A model generated the notes under the pieces. The model was given only the letters and a program-made list of their open reading frames with translations. It was not told where the DNA came from and ran no database searches. From contig NZ_JAAAMH010000001.1 in the NCBI RefSeq assembly GCF_024105655.1, positions 558,001-622,000 of the forward strand: DNA of 64,000 nt, written 5' to 3'. The stretch is from Aliihoeflea sp. 40Bstr573 (GTDB taxonomy: Bacteria > Pseudomonadota > Alphaproteobacteria > Rhizobiales > Rhizobiaceae). The position numbers and the translations under genes are program-made. Shown here piece by piece: positions 25,621-35,639 of this stretch (positions within the stretch are counted from its first letter, which is position 1; each line of letters begins with the position of its first letter).

Positions 25621-28071
25621 TCAGTAGAGACCGCCGCCCGATCCGGAAATCAGCGCCTCGCTCGCCTGCGGAGAGATTTCGCGCGCGCGCTCCGCCGTCG
25701 CCCCATCCATGCCGATGACCCAGTAGCTGTCTGCGGGGCCAGTGCCAGGCTTGAATGCCTCCATGATGACGCCGGCTTCGCCCGGATTGGCGCGCATGCC
25801 CGTCTGGCGGTTGATCGCGATCTGCTGCATGCCTTCCGGCACTCGGAAGGCGACCGGCGTCTTGTCCTTGAGGACGTCCGCCATGAACTCCTTGTAGATC
25901 GGAGCGGCAAGTCCGCCGCCGGTGGCGCCGTTGCCGAGCGTACGCGGCTGATCGTATCCCACGTATAGGCCCACGACGAGGTCAGGCGTGTAACCGACGA
26001 ACCACGCATCGCGCGAATCGTTGGTCGTGCCGGTTTTGCCGGCGATCGGATGGCCGAGTTCGGCGAGCGTGGTGGCGGTGCCGCGCTGGACGACGCCTTC
26101 CATCATCGAGGTGATCTGGTAGGCCGTCATCGGATCGAGCACCTGGTCGCGCTCGTCGATCAGTTCCGGCTCCGTCTGCTCTTCCCAGGAAGCCGCATTG
26201 CAGCCGTGGCAGACCCGCTGGTCATGCTTGAAGACGGTCTTGCCATAGCGGTCCTGGATGCGATCGACGAGAGAAGGCTGGATGTAGCGCCCACCATTCG
26301 CCATCACGGCATAGGCCGAGACCATGCGCATGACGGTCGTCTCGCCCGAACCCAGCGACATGGCAAGCACCGGCAGCATCTTGTCGTAGACGCCGAAGCG
26401 CTCGGCATATTCGGCGACGACATCCATGCCCATGTCATTGGCAAGCCGCACCGTCATCAGGTTTCGCGAGCGTTCGATGCCCATTCGCAGCGTCGAGGGG
26501 CCGGCGAAGTCTCCGCCATAGTTCTTCGGCTCCCAGACATCGTTGCCGACGCGGATGGAAATCGGCGCGTCGTCGACGACCGAGGCTGGCGTATAGCCAT
26601 TGTCGAGCGCCGCGGCATAGAGGATCGGCTTGAAGGACGAGCCAGGCTGGCGCATCGCCTGCGTCGCGCGATTGAACTCGGACTGCGCGAAGGAAAACCC
26701 ACCGACCATCGCCATGACGCGGCCTGTGACAGGGTCCATCGCGACGAGCCCGCCGGAAACCTCCGGCACCTGGCGCAGCAGATAGCCGCCGTCCGGCTTG
26801 GCTTCGACATAGACGACGTCGCCGGCCGTCAGCACTTCGCCGATCGAACTGGCTTTCACGCGCTGACCGTCCACGGTATGGCGCAAAGCCCATTCCATGT
26901 CAGCGAGCGCGAGTGTCGCTGTTTCGCGGCCTTCGCCAAGCTCTCCGGATGCCTGACGCTCCGGCTGCAATCCAACGGTGACTTCGCTATCGCCAGTCTC
27001 CAGAACGACCGCCGGGCGCCACTCTGGAACGTCGGCCATCGCCGAAACTTCGCTAAGCGCAACGCCCCAGTCGTCGCCAGGTTCGATCTCGGCGATCGGG
27101 CCGCGGAAGCCGCGCAGCGTGTCGTAGCGGATGAGGCCGTTCTGAAGCGCCTCGCGCGCCTGGAGCTGCATCTGCGGGTCGAGCGTGGTCCGGACCGACA
27201 GGCCGCCCTCGTAAAGCGCGTTCTCGCCATAGCGCGCGATCATCTCGCGGCGCACTTCCTCGGTGAAATACTCGCCGGCCATCATGTAGGTGCCGCCGCG
27301 GCGCGGGCTGACGCCCAGCGGCTCTTCCTTGGCCTTGGCAGCCTCCTCGGCCTCGACGAAGCCGTTCGCCTGCATCTGGTCGATGACCCAGTTGCGGCGC
27401 TCGATCGCGCGGTCGACATGGCGGAACGGGTGATAGTTGGTCGGCCCCTTGGGCAGGGCCGCCAGATAGGCCATTTCGGAGATCGTCAGTTCGTTGACCG
27501 ACTTGTCGAAATAGGTGAGCGCAGCGCCCGCGACGCCGTACGCACCCAGACCGAAATAGATCTCGTTGACATAAAGCTCGAGGATGCGGTCCTTCGAATA
27601 GGCCTGCTCGATGCGAAACGACAGGATCATCTCGCGGATCTTGCGGTCATAGGTCTGGCTGGAATCGAGCAGGAAGTTCTTTGCGACCTGCTGCGTGATC
27701 GTCGACGCACCCACCGGGCGGCGGCCCGAACCGATGTTCTGCACGTTCGTCGCGACCGCTCGGAAAAGGCTGAGGACATCGATGCCGGGGTGCTGGTAGA
27801 AGTTCTTGTCCTCGGCAGAGAGGAACGCCGCCTTGACGCGGTCCGGAATCGCCTGGATTGGCAGGTACAGACGCCGCTCGCGGGCGAACTCGGCCATCAG
27901 CGAACCGTCAGAGGCATGGACGCGAGTCGTCACCGGCGGCTCGTAGCGCGCCAGCACCTCGTAATCGGGCAGGTCCTTCGAGATCGTCCCGATATAGAAG
28001 GCGACGCCGGCGGCTACCACCAGCGCCAGCATCACGCCAATGCCGAAGAAATACCCGATGAGACGAATCAT
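25621..28071 (-). CDS. mrcA: penicillin-binding protein 1A
   Basis: An 816-residue bifunctional peptidoglycan synthase. It has a membrane anchor at residues 4-27, then a GT51 glycosyltransferase domain with catalytic Glu in FLSAEDKNFYQHPGID and the segments EMILSFRIEQ and ELYVNEIYFGLGAYG. An OB-like insert follows (about residues 320-430), then a transpeptidase domain with SxxK in SSFK, SxN in SRN and KTG in GKTGTTNDSRDAWF. All catalytic residues are intact. It follows the amidase gene on the same strand after about 180 bases, and is followed by prfB. Confidence 0.97.
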   Translation of the reverse strand: MIRLIGYFFGIGVMLALVVAAGVAFYIGTISKDLPDYEVLARYEPPVTTRVHASDGSLMAEFARERRLYLPIQAIPDRVKAAFLSAEDKNFYQHPGIDVLSLFRAVATNVQNIGSGRRPVGASTITQQVAKNFLLDSSQTYDRKIREMILSFRIEQAYSKDRILELYVNEIYFGLGAYGVAGAALTYFDKSVNELTISEMAYLAALPKGPTNYHPFRHVDRAIERRNWVIDQMQANGFVEAEEAAKAKEEPLGVSPRRGGTYMMAGEYFTEEVRREMIARYGENALYEGGLSVRTTLDPQMQLQAREALQNGLIRYDTLRGFRGPIAEIEPGDDWGVALSEVSAMADVPEWRPAVVLETGDSEVTVGLQPERQASGELGEGRETATLALADMEWALRHTVDGQRVKASSIGEVLTAGDVVYVEAKPDGGYLLRQVPEVSGGLVAMDPVTGRVMAMVGGFSFAQSEFNRATQAMRQPGSSFKPILYAAALDNGYTPASVVDDAPISIRVGNDVWEPKNYGGDFAGPSTLRMGIERSRNLMTVRLANDMGMDVVAEYAERFGVYDKMLPVLAMSLGSGETTVMRMVSAYAVMANGGRYIQPSLVDRIQDRYGKTVFKHDQRVCHGCNAASWEEQTEPELIDERDQVLDPMTAYQITSMMEGVVQRGTATTLAELGHPIAGKTGTTNDSRDAWFVGYTPDLVVGLYVGYDQPRTLGNGATGGGLAAPIYKEFMADVLKDKTPVAFRVPEGMQQIAINRQTGMRANPGEAGVIMEAFKPGTGPADSYWVIGMDGATAERAREISPQASEALISGSGGGLY

Positions 28072-28253
28072 GCCCGCTCCAGTGTGTCATTCGAAGTGGC
28101 TTAGCAGGATCGGTGCCCGTCCGTCGTCAGCCTCTTCGCATCGCATCGTACCTGTCGTGCGCTTGTGGGCAAATTGCGGCGCGCTTGGCAAGTGCTCGTT
28201 AAAGCGGAGGATTAAATGAGAGCCTGTGGCCGTCAAGCCACGGTCCCGTGAGA

Positions 28254-29462
28254 TCAGTTTGCCGCACCCATCTTGGCGTCGGCGAACAGCCCGACTGCGG
28301 CGACGATGCCGGCCGAGGCCTGCGCACGCCATTTCACGTCACGAAGCTGGGCTTCGTCGCTCTCGTTCGAGAGGTAGCCCAACTCTACCAGCACCGAGGG
28401 CACGTCCGGCGCCTTCAAGACCTGGAAACCGGCAAAGCGGTGCGGATTCTTGATCATGCCGATCTCGTCCGACAACTGGCCGACCAGCGCCTTCGCAAAG
28501 CGCAACGAGAAGCCGTCGGTCTCGCGTCGCACCAGATCGGTGAGAATGTCCGAGACTTCGTCGCCCGCTTCCTGCGAGGCATAGCCGGCGATCTGGTCGG
28601 CGAGGTTCTCCCTCACGGCCTTTGCGGCCGACACGACATCGGATGGAGAATCGGAGACCGTATAGACGGTCGCGCCGCGCACGCCTCGGTGGCGGATCGC
28701 GTCGGCGTGGACGGAGATGAAGAGGTCGGCTTCATGCCGGCGCGCGATCTTCACGCGTTCGTCGAGCCGCAGGAAGCGGTCCCGGTCGCGCGTCAGGTGG
28801 ACCTCATAGCGGTCCGTATCCTCGAGCGCCTTCTTCAATTCCAGCCCGAAGGCGAGCGTAATGGTCTTCTCGTAGATTCCACTGACGCCCTTGGCGCCGC
28901 TGTCGGCGCCGCCATGCCCGGGGTCGATCACCACGGTGAAGCGTCGCTCGGCAGGCGCGGCGGCCACATCTGTGCCCGCGGTGGTTGCGATCTGCTCGGC
29001 GAGCGCGGCCTCGAACTGACGGTCGGAACCTGCCACCAGGTCGATGACGACGCGATGGCCTGGCTCGTCCTCGTTCTTCAGGATTTCGAGATTCTCCACG
29101 ACGAACGCCCCTTCGCCCGTCAGCACCAGCCGCGATTTCGATGCGCCGGCCGGCCCGAAGGCGATACCGGCAACGAGACCGCGGGGCTTCACCGGCTCAT
29201 CTTCGTGCCGGTACTCGACATCGTTGAATTCAAGCACCAGCCGATGCGGGGCGCGCACAAGGAACCAGCGCAGGTCGGGGCTTTGCGAAACGTCGATGAC
29301 GATCCGCGCGCGCGACGCGTCGCCAACGACGCGCACGCCCTCCACGCGCACCGGTTCGGCCTGTGCGCCAAGGCTCGGGAGCGACATGAAAAGCGCCGCC
29401 AGCACCACGCGCATAAGCGCATGGCACCGGTCAAATCTTGGTCTGTAGCGCATGGTCGGCAT
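28254..29462 (-). CDS. amiC: N-acetylmuramoyl-L-alanine amidase with AMIN domain
   Basis: A 402-residue periplasmic amidase that removes stem peptides from peptidoglycan during division. The signal peptide ends near SLGAQA. The AMIN domain (about residues 35-140) targets the septum, and the Amidase_3 domain carries zinc ligands in VIDPGHGGADSGAKG, then LTRDRDRFL, FISVHADAI and the Glu in SVLVELGYLSN. ATG at 29462 (GGGCGAG upstream) is chosen over a longer frame from 29552; ATG at 29453 is also possible. It is divergent from rne. Confidence 0.93.
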   Translation of the reverse strand: MPTMRYRPRFDRCHALMRVVLAALFMSLPSLGAQAEPVRVEGVRVVGDASRARIVIDVSQSPDLRWFLVRAPHRLVLEFNDVEYRHEDEPVKPRGLVAGIAFGPAGASKSRLVLTGEGAFVVENLEILKNEDEPGHRVVIDLVAGSDRQFEAALAEQIATTAGTDVAAAPAERRFTVVIDPGHGGADSGAKGVSGIYEKTITLAFGLELKKALEDTDRYEVHLTRDRDRFLRLDERVKIARRHEADLFISVHADAIRHRGVRGATVYTVSDSPSDVVSAAKAVRENLADQIAGYASQEAGDEVSDILTDLVRRETDGFSLRFAKALVGQLSDEIGMIKNPHRFAGFQVLKAPDVPSVLVELGYLSNESDEAQLRDVKWRAQASAGIVAAVGLFADAKMGAAN

Positions 29463-30055
29463 CGTCTCGCCCGTCTTGCTTCGATGCGGTCGCTTGGCGA
29501 CAAGGATGCCTTGAGTGGTAAGCCCGACGTGGTTAACCAATCCTTTTCGCACCGGCTGCGATCTACGTTAGCGCGGCCGAAAACAAGTTTCGGAAATCAG
29601 GGTTGCCTTGGAAGCCGTCAAATCATAAAAGCATGGAAGGACATTTGTGACGTCCGTTAAAGGTTGCGCTCACGCGCAAGCGGCGGAGTGTTCCTCCTTC
29701 ACCTGATGCGGTGCATATGTCCGGACAGAATTCTTCGGCATGTCGGCTCAACCCCGTGCCGTTTGGAAAGCGGCAGGGATGATCCCGTGCCGGCTCGTAA
29801 ACCGAGCAAATCGCAGCTGGTCCGGCGACCGCCGGGCCTTGGTTCAGAAAGGATCCGCAGGCTGTAGCATGGCTTCTGACACAATCAGGCTCTTGACCGC
29901 ATTTGACCGCGCCTCGACGGCAGCGGGCGGCCTGCCTCTTGCGTCTCGCCATCGGCCCCGGCTCCCCCTTTTATCCGGCATGCCATTCCCGCCTCCGCGG
30001 CGCGGCGCTACCACGACCTCCCCCCGGGCGGTGCGTGCCGGGGAGACTTTGCAAC
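29463..30055. other. divergent amiC/rne intergenic region, long rne leader
   Basis: No gene is supported in these 593 bases. TTGCCT-N17-TAAAAG (about 29603-29631) is a weak candidate promoter for rne, which would give an mRNA leader of over 400 bases. Long rne leaders mediate autoregulation in gamma-proteobacteria; whether that applies here is unknown. I see only short inverted repeats, none convincing. Confidence 0.4.
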
Positions 30056-32902
30056 ATGCCCAACAAAATGCTTATCGATGCCTCCCACCAGGAGGAGACG
30101 CGGGTCGTCGTCGTTCGCGGCAACCGCATTGAAGAGTTCGATTTCGAATCCCAGGACAAGAAGCAGCTCAAAGGCAATATCTATCTTGCGCGTGTGACGC
30201 GGGTAGAGCCTTCGCTTCAGGCCGCGTTCGTGGAGTATGGCGGGAACCGCCACGGCTTCCTCGCCTTCTCCGAAATCCACCCCGACTACTATCAGATTCC
30301 TGTCGCCGACCGGCAGGCGCTGCTGCGCGCCGAGGCGGAAGCAGCCGCCCGTTCCGACGACGACGAAGATGACGAGGAGGGCAACGGTCGCAATCGCCGC
30401 CGTCGTCGCTCGGGCAAGAGCCGCGACCGCGCTAGCCAAAAGACCTCCGGCGACGCCGGGGCCGGCGATGGCGACGAGGAGAGCGCGACCGAGGAAGCGA
30501 CCTCGGGCGACGAAGATGCCGGCCAGGCGATGGCCGAGAGCATTGCCGCCGACGTTGTTTCGGAAGACGCGCCTTTCGCGGAAGGCGATGACGACGATCG
30601 CCGCCCTGCCCACAATGGCGACGACGGCAATGGCAACGATGAGCACATCGAATCGGTCGGCGCCGAGGATGCGATCGAGGAGGCTGCAGCGCGCCGCCGT
30701 CCCGTCCGCAAGCATTACAAGATCCAGGAAGTGATCAAGCGCCGGCAGATCCTGCTCGTGCAGGTCGTCAAGGAAGAGCGCGGCAACAAGGGCGCGGCGC
30801 TCACCACCTATCTGTCGCTCGCTGGCCGTTATTCCGTGCTGATGCCGAACACGGCGCGCGGCGGTGGCATTTCGCGCAAGATCACCAACGCAGCCGATCG
30901 CAAGCGGCTGAAATCCGTCGTCGAAGATCTGAACGTGCCGGACGGCATGGGCGTCATCTTGCGCACGGCGGGCGAGAGCCGCACCAAGGCGGAGATCAAG
31001 CGCGACTACGAATATCTGATGCGCATGTGGGAGAACGTGCGCAATCTGACGCTCCAGTCGACGGCGCCTGCCCTCGTCTACGAGGAAGGCTCGCTGATCA
31101 AGCGCTCGATCCGCGACCTCTACAACAAGGACATCGACCAGATCATGGTCGCCGGCGAGGAAGGCTACCGCGAGGCCAAGGACTTCATGCGCATGCTGAT
31201 GCCCAGCCATGCCAAGATGGTTCAGCCCTATCGCGATTCCGTGCCGATCTTCGCCCGCAACGGCATCGAGGCGCAGCTCGACAAGATGGTCCAGCCGCAA
31301 GTGACGTTGAAGTCCGGCGGCTACGTCATCATCAACCAGACAGAAGCGCTGGTCGCGATCGACGTCAATTCGGGCCGCTCGACGCGCGAGCATTCGATCG
31401 AGGACACCGCGCTTCAGACCAATCTTGAAGCGGCAGAGGAAGTCGCGCGGCAGTTGCGACTGCGCGATCTCGCGGGCCTGATCGTCATCGACTTCATCGA
31501 CATGGAAGAGAACCGGAATAACCGGGCGGTCGAAAAGAAGCTCAAGGAATGCCTGAAAAACGATCGCGCCCGCATCCAGGTCGGCCGCATCTCGCATTTC
31601 GGCCTTCTGGAAATGTCGCGCCAGCGCATCCGCGCGTCGGTGCTCGACTCCACCATGCAGCCCTGCCCGCATTGCGGCGGAACTGGTCATGTGCGCTCCG
31701 AATCGTCGGTCGCCCTGCTCGTCGTCCGCGCGATCGAGGAGTATCTCCTCAAGGATTCGCGCTGCCACATCACCGTACGCACGCCCGCTTCGACCGCCCT
31801 CTACGTGCTCAATCACAAGCGGGCCACCCTCGCGGATCTGGAACACCGCTTCGACCTGACCATCACGATCGAAGCGGACGAGGAAGTCGGCGCGCAGCAC
31901 TATGTGATTACGCGCGGCGCGCAGATCGAACGTCCGGAAGGCTACAAGGCGCCTACCCTGCCCGCAGCAGCCCCGACCGTCGATGACGCAGCCGAGGCCG
32001 CAAAGGACGAAGCGGCCGCGGCCGCCGCGGCAGCGCTTCTCGACGAGGACGAGGAGGACGAGCCCGGCGAAGTTGCGGCGAAGCCGCAGCAGGTCGAGCG
32101 GGAAACCGCGCATTCCACTTCCGACGACGGCAACCGCGACCGCAAGAAGCGCCGTCGGCGCCGCCGGCGCGGACGCGACCGCGATCAGCAGAACGGCGAA
32201 ACCGGTCATGTCGAGACGGCAGCCGCCGACCTCGGCGACGAGGAAGCCGCGGATGCCACCGCCGCCGCCGGCGAATCGGGCCAGGACGAGGACAGCGACG
32301 CCAACCGCAAGAAGCGCCGTCGCGGCAAGCGCGGTGGACGCCGCAATCGCCGCGAGGATGGCGAGGTGACGGCCGACGAGGCGCAGGTCGAAGCTGGCGA
32401 AGCCGATGCGTCGGAAGACGTCGACGGCGAAGCGATGACTGCCGTCGAATCCACCGAACCTGTCGCTCCGGTAACCGCGGAGACGGCCGCCGAGACCGCC
32501 GGCGAAGCTCCGGCCGAAGACGCGCCGAAGCCGAAGAAGGCCCGCGCCCCGCGCAAGAGCCGCGCAAAGGCTTCAGGTGAAGAGGCCGTGTCGGAAGTCG
32601 CCTCGGCCGAGGCTGTGGCAATCTCCATCGACAGCGACGAAAAGCCAGCGCCGAAGAAGCGCGCGCCGCGCCGCAAGAAGGCTGCCGAGGAAGCCGCACC
32701 GACGCCTGAAGCTGATGCTGAGGCCGCACCGGTCGAGATGGCGACGGAAGCGGGCGAGCCCGTCGCAGCGCCCGAGGCTGAACCCGTCGAGGAGCAGGCG
32801 CCCGCAGAGCCGGTCGTCCGTTCGTTGACGCCGGAAGGCCTGGAAGCGACGGAAGAAAAACCCCGTCGGCAGGGCTGGTGGCAGCGAAAAGGGTTCTTCT
32901 AG
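30056..32902 (+). CDS. rne: ribonuclease E
   Basis: A 948-residue endoribonuclease that initiates mRNA decay and processes rRNA and tRNA. The N-terminal S1 domain is interrupted at about residues 95-220 by an acidic/basic low-complexity insert, then resumes with KHYKIQEVIKRRQILLVQV. The catalytic DNase I-like segment contains AIDVNSGR and VIDFIDMEENRNNR with the metal-binding Asp residues. The Zn-link is CPHCGGTGH. The C-terminal 300 residues are disordered and Arg/Glu/Ala-rich with RRRRRRRG-type clusters, serving as a degradosome scaffold. ATG at 30056 is preceded by GGGAG. A terminator follows directly. Confidence 0.97.
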   Translation: MPNKMLIDASHQEETRVVVVRGNRIEEFDFESQDKKQLKGNIYLARVTRVEPSLQAAFVEYGGNRHGFLAFSEIHPDYYQIPVADRQALLRAEAEAAARSDDDEDDEEGNGRNRRRRRSGKSRDRASQKTSGDAGAGDGDEESATEEATSGDEDAGQAMAESIAADVVSEDAPFAEGDDDDRRPAHNGDDGNGNDEHIESVGAEDAIEEAAARRRPVRKHYKIQEVIKRRQILLVQVVKEERGNKGAALTTYLSLAGRYSVLMPNTARGGGISRKITNAADRKRLKSVVEDLNVPDGMGVILRTAGESRTKAEIKRDYEYLMRMWENVRNLTLQSTAPALVYEEGSLIKRSIRDLYNKDIDQIMVAGEEGYREAKDFMRMLMPSHAKMVQPYRDSVPIFARNGIEAQLDKMVQPQVTLKSGGYVIINQTEALVAIDVNSGRSTREHSIEDTALQTNLEAAEEVARQLRLRDLAGLIVIDFIDMEENRNNRAVEKKLKECLKNDRARIQVGRISHFGLLEMSRQRIRASVLDSTMQPCPHCGGTGHVRSESSVALLVVRAIEEYLLKDSRCHITVRTPASTALYVLNHKRATLADLEHRFDLTITIEADEEVGAQHYVITRGAQIERPEGYKAPTLPAAAPTVDDAAEAAKDEAAAAAAAALLDEDEEDEPGEVAAKPQQVERETAHSTSDDGNRDRKKRRRRRRRGRDRDQQNGETGHVETAAADLGDEEAADATAAAGESGQDEDSDANRKKRRRGKRGGRRNRREDGEVTADEAQVEAGEADASEDVDGEAMTAVESTEPVAPVTAETAAETAGEAPAEDAPKPKKARAPRKSRAKASGEEAVSEVASAEAVAISIDSDEKPAPKKRAPRRKKAAEEAAPTPEADAEAAPVEMATEAGEPVAAPEAEPVEEQAPAEPVVRSLTPEGLEATEEKPRRQGWWQRKGFF

Positions 32903-32917
32903 GATTGAGTGAAAAAA

Positions 32918-32943
32918 GCCGGCGCAAGCGCCGGCTTTTTTCT
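32918..32943. terminator. bidirectional terminator rne / aminotransferase
   Basis: The perfect stem GCCGGCG-CAAG-CGCCGGC (plus one closing pair) is preceded by AAAAAA and followed by TTTTTTCTT, so it can end transcripts from both convergent genes. Confidence 0.9.
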
Positions 32944-34103
32944 TATCCAAGCCAGCCGGTAAGGCGGCGTATCGCCTCAGCGATGTCGTCATTGCTCCCG
33001 GCATAGGAAAACCGCATGTAGCGATCGCCCTCGAACGGATCGAAGTCGCGCCCGGGGGTTGCGGCAACGCCCGCCTCATCGAGCATCTTGGCCGCAAACG
33101 ACATGCTGTCATTGGAGTGACGCGTCACATCGCAATAGGCGTAGAACGCGCCGTCCATCGGCGCGGCGAAACTGAAGCCGAGGCGTGGCAGGGCATCTGC
33201 AAGCATGGCGCGATTGACGAGATAGCGCTCGCGAACGGCTTCCAGTTCGAGCGACGCTTCGAACGCGCGAGTCGCCGCGATCTGCGAAAGGTCCGGCGCG
33301 GAGATGTACAGACTCTGCTGGATGCGTTCGATGGCGCGCACGAGCCGCTGCGGAGCGACCATCCAGCCGATCCGCCAGCCGGTCATGCAGTAATATTTCG
33401 AGAACGAGTTGATGACGGTCACGTCATCATCGAAGGCAAGCGCTGTGACGTCGTCCGCCGTGTAGCAGAGCCGGTGGTAGATTTCGTCCGAGATGGTACG
33501 AATCCCCATTTCCTTCGCGGTGGCCACCAGCGTCTTGAGCTCGTCGGCGGGGATCACCGCGCCGGTCGGATTGGCCGGGCTGGCGAACAGCAGGCCTTTG
33601 AGGCCTTCCTTGGCGTGAACGCGTTCGAGCGTCGCCCCTGTCAGGAAGGCGGCACCTTCGAGGTCGATTTCGACGACCTCGATCCCCAACGCCTTCATGA
33701 TGTTGCGATAGGCCGGATATCCCGGCACCGTGATGGCAACCTTGTCGCCCGGATCGGACATGGCAAGGAAGGCGAGGTTGAAGCCTGCCGATGAACCCGT
33801 CGTCACGACGACCCGCTCGGTCGGCACGTCGAGCCCGTAGTGGTCGCGGTAGTGGTCCGAGATCGCACGGCGCAGTTCGGGGCGGCCCAGAGCATCCGTG
33901 TAGCCGAGTGCGCCGTCGACGAGCGCATTCGACGCCGCCTGGCGCACGATCTGCGGTGCCGGATCGGAAGGCTGGCCGACCGCGAGCGAAACCACGCTGC
34001 GGCCCGCCGCGCGCAGCGCATTGGCGCGTGCCAGTACGTCCATTGCATGGAACGGCTCTACTTCGGAACGGCGGGAAACGAGGATCGGCGACAAGGCAGG
34101 CAA
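32943..34103 (-). CDS. pyridoxal phosphate-dependent aminotransferase (class I/II)
   Basis: A 386-residue aspartate-aminotransferase-superfamily enzyme. The PLP Lys is in NSFSKYYCMTGWRIGW, with the conserved ASPANPTGAV, ISDEIYHRL and the C-terminal carboxylate-binding Arg in the YMRFSYAG region. The substrate cannot be told from sequence alone; it is probably a general amino-acid aminotransferase. It is convergent with rne and divergent from the M48 peptidase gene (140 bases). Confidence 0.9.
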   Translation of the reverse strand: MPALSPILVSRRSEVEPFHAMDVLARANALRAAGRSVVSLAVGQPSDPAPQIVRQAASNALVDGALGYTDALGRPELRRAISDHYRDHYGLDVPTERVVVTTGSSAGFNLAFLAMSDPGDKVAITVPGYPAYRNIMKALGIEVVEIDLEGAAFLTGATLERVHAKEGLKGLLFASPANPTGAVIPADELKTLVATAKEMGIRTISDEIYHRLCYTADDVTALAFDDDVTVINSFSKYYCMTGWRIGWMVAPQRLVRAIERIQQSLYISAPDLSQIAATRAFEASLELEAVRERYLVNRAMLADALPRLGFSFAAPMDGAFYAYCDVTRHSNDSMSFAAKMLDEAGVAATPGRDFDPFEGDRYMRFSYAGSNDDIAEAIRRLTGWLG

Positions 34104-34243
34104 CTCCGGCGGTCGGTAAAGGGGCCGCAGAAATGCCCGAATGATATGGGGATCACAAGTCCAGGAGACGCGATCGTGGTGCTTTCCATCGCCCGCCGGC
34201 TCGATTAGTCATGAACCCGACGATCAAACTCCAGGGAATCGCC

Positions 34244-35617
34244 ATGCTTTGGTCCGCCAGACGCGCCTGCAGGTTTCTCGCCACGGGCCTTCTCGCCGTG
34301 CAGGTCGCCTTTGCACCCGTTTCAGGTGCCCATGCGCAGCGCAATGTTCCCGTCGTGCGTGATGCGGAGATCGAGGCACTGGTGCGCGATTATGCCAAGC
34401 CGATCCTGGAAGCTGCCGGCCTGTCGCGCTCGGGCATTGAGATCATCCTGGTCAACGACCCTGCATTCAACGCCTTCGTGGCCGGGCGGCGCATGTTCAT
34501 CAACACCGGCGCCCTGCTCCAGTCCGAAACGCCGAACGAGATCATCGGCGTCATCGCACACGAAGCCGGCCATATTGCCGGCGGTCATCAGCAGCGCCTG
34601 CGCCAGCAGCTCGAGGCGGCGCAGACGATGGCGATCGTCGCCGGTTTGATCGGCATCGGCGCTGCCGTCGGCGGTGCTGCGAGCGGCACAGGCGGGCTCG
34701 CGCAGGCCGGCGCCGGCCTTGCCATGGGCGGCGGCGAAGTCGCGCGGCGCGGCCTTCTCAACTATCAGCGAACAGAGGAAATCACGGCCGACCGATCCGC
34801 CATCACCTATCTTGAAAGGACGGGACAATCGGCTCGCGGCATGGTGCGCACCTTCGAGCGCATGGCAAGCGGCCTCGCCTTGATGGGGCGCCAGATCGAT
34901 CCCTACCAGATCAGCCATCCGCTGCCGCGCGAGCGCATCCAGAATGTTCAGGAGCTTGCCGAAGCGAGCCCTTACCGTGATCGGCAAGACCCGCCTGCCC
35001 TGCAACGGCGCCATGACATGATGCGCGCCAAGATCGCTGCGCACACGCAAGGCCAGTCGGCCACCTCGCGCCTTTTCCGCGACACGCAGAGCATGCCCGC
35101 GCGCTATGGCGACGCCATCGTCACCTACCTGCATGGGTCGCCTTCGGCCGCATTGCAGAAGGTCGACGCACTGATCGCGGCCGAGCCCAACAATCCTTAC
35201 TTCCACGAACTTCGAGGCGAAGTGCTGATCCGCGCCAACCGCCCGCAGGATGCGGTAACGGCGTTTGAGCGGGCAGCACGGCTCGATACCTCGAATTCGG
35301 GCTTCATGCAGTTCGGCCTCGGCCAGGCTCTGCTCGCCGCCGGCGGGCCGGACACGGCGGGGCGAGCGGTCGACGCCCTCACGCAGGGCCTTGCGCGCGC
35401 GCCGGAGTACGTCACCGCCTATCGCTACCTTGCCCAGGCCTACGGTCAGATGGGGGAAATCGCCGAGGCCGAACTTGCGACCGCCGAAGGTCACTATTAC
35501 AGCGGCAATTTCCGCGAGGCGCGCCAGTTTGCCGCCCGCGCCCAATCGCGCCTGACGCCGGGCTCGCCAAGCCATGTGCGCGCGCAGGACATTATCAATC
35601 AGAGGCCGGCAAACTGA
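34244..35617 (+). CDS. M48 metalloprotease with TPR repeats (BepA/YfgC-like)
   Basis: A 457-residue secreted protease. The signal peptide (residues 1-32) ends SGAHAQ. The M48 domain has the HExxH zinc motif in VIAHEAGHIAGGH, the third ligand region in RTEEITADRSAITYL, and a Gly-rich hydrophobic loop between. From about residue 290 TPR repeats follow (LRGEVLIRANRPQDAVTAFERA). E. coli BepA assists outer-membrane protein assembly and degrades misfolded LptD, and a similar role is inferred. ATG at 34244 is chosen because GGGA stands six bases upstream; ATG at 34211 lacks a site. Confidence 0.9.
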   Translation: MLWSARRACRFLATGLLAVQVAFAPVSGAHAQRNVPVVRDAEIEALVRDYAKPILEAAGLSRSGIEIILVNDPAFNAFVAGRRMFINTGALLQSETPNEIIGVIAHEAGHIAGGHQQRLRQQLEAAQTMAIVAGLIGIGAAVGGAASGTGGLAQAGAGLAMGGGEVARRGLLNYQRTEEITADRSAITYLERTGQSARGMVRTFERMASGLALMGRQIDPYQISHPLPRERIQNVQELAEASPYRDRQDPPALQRRHDMMRAKIAAHTQGQSATSRLFRDTQSMPARYGDAIVTYLHGSPSAALQKVDALIAAEPNNPYFHELRGEVLIRANRPQDAVTAFERAARLDTSNSGFMQFGLGQALLAAGGPDTAGRAVDALTQGLARAPEYVTAYRYLAQAYGQMGEIAEAELATAEGHYYSGNFREARQFAARAQSRLTPGSPSHVRAQDIINQRPAN

Positions 35618-35639
35618 CCGGCCGAAGGAAGGAACCGAA

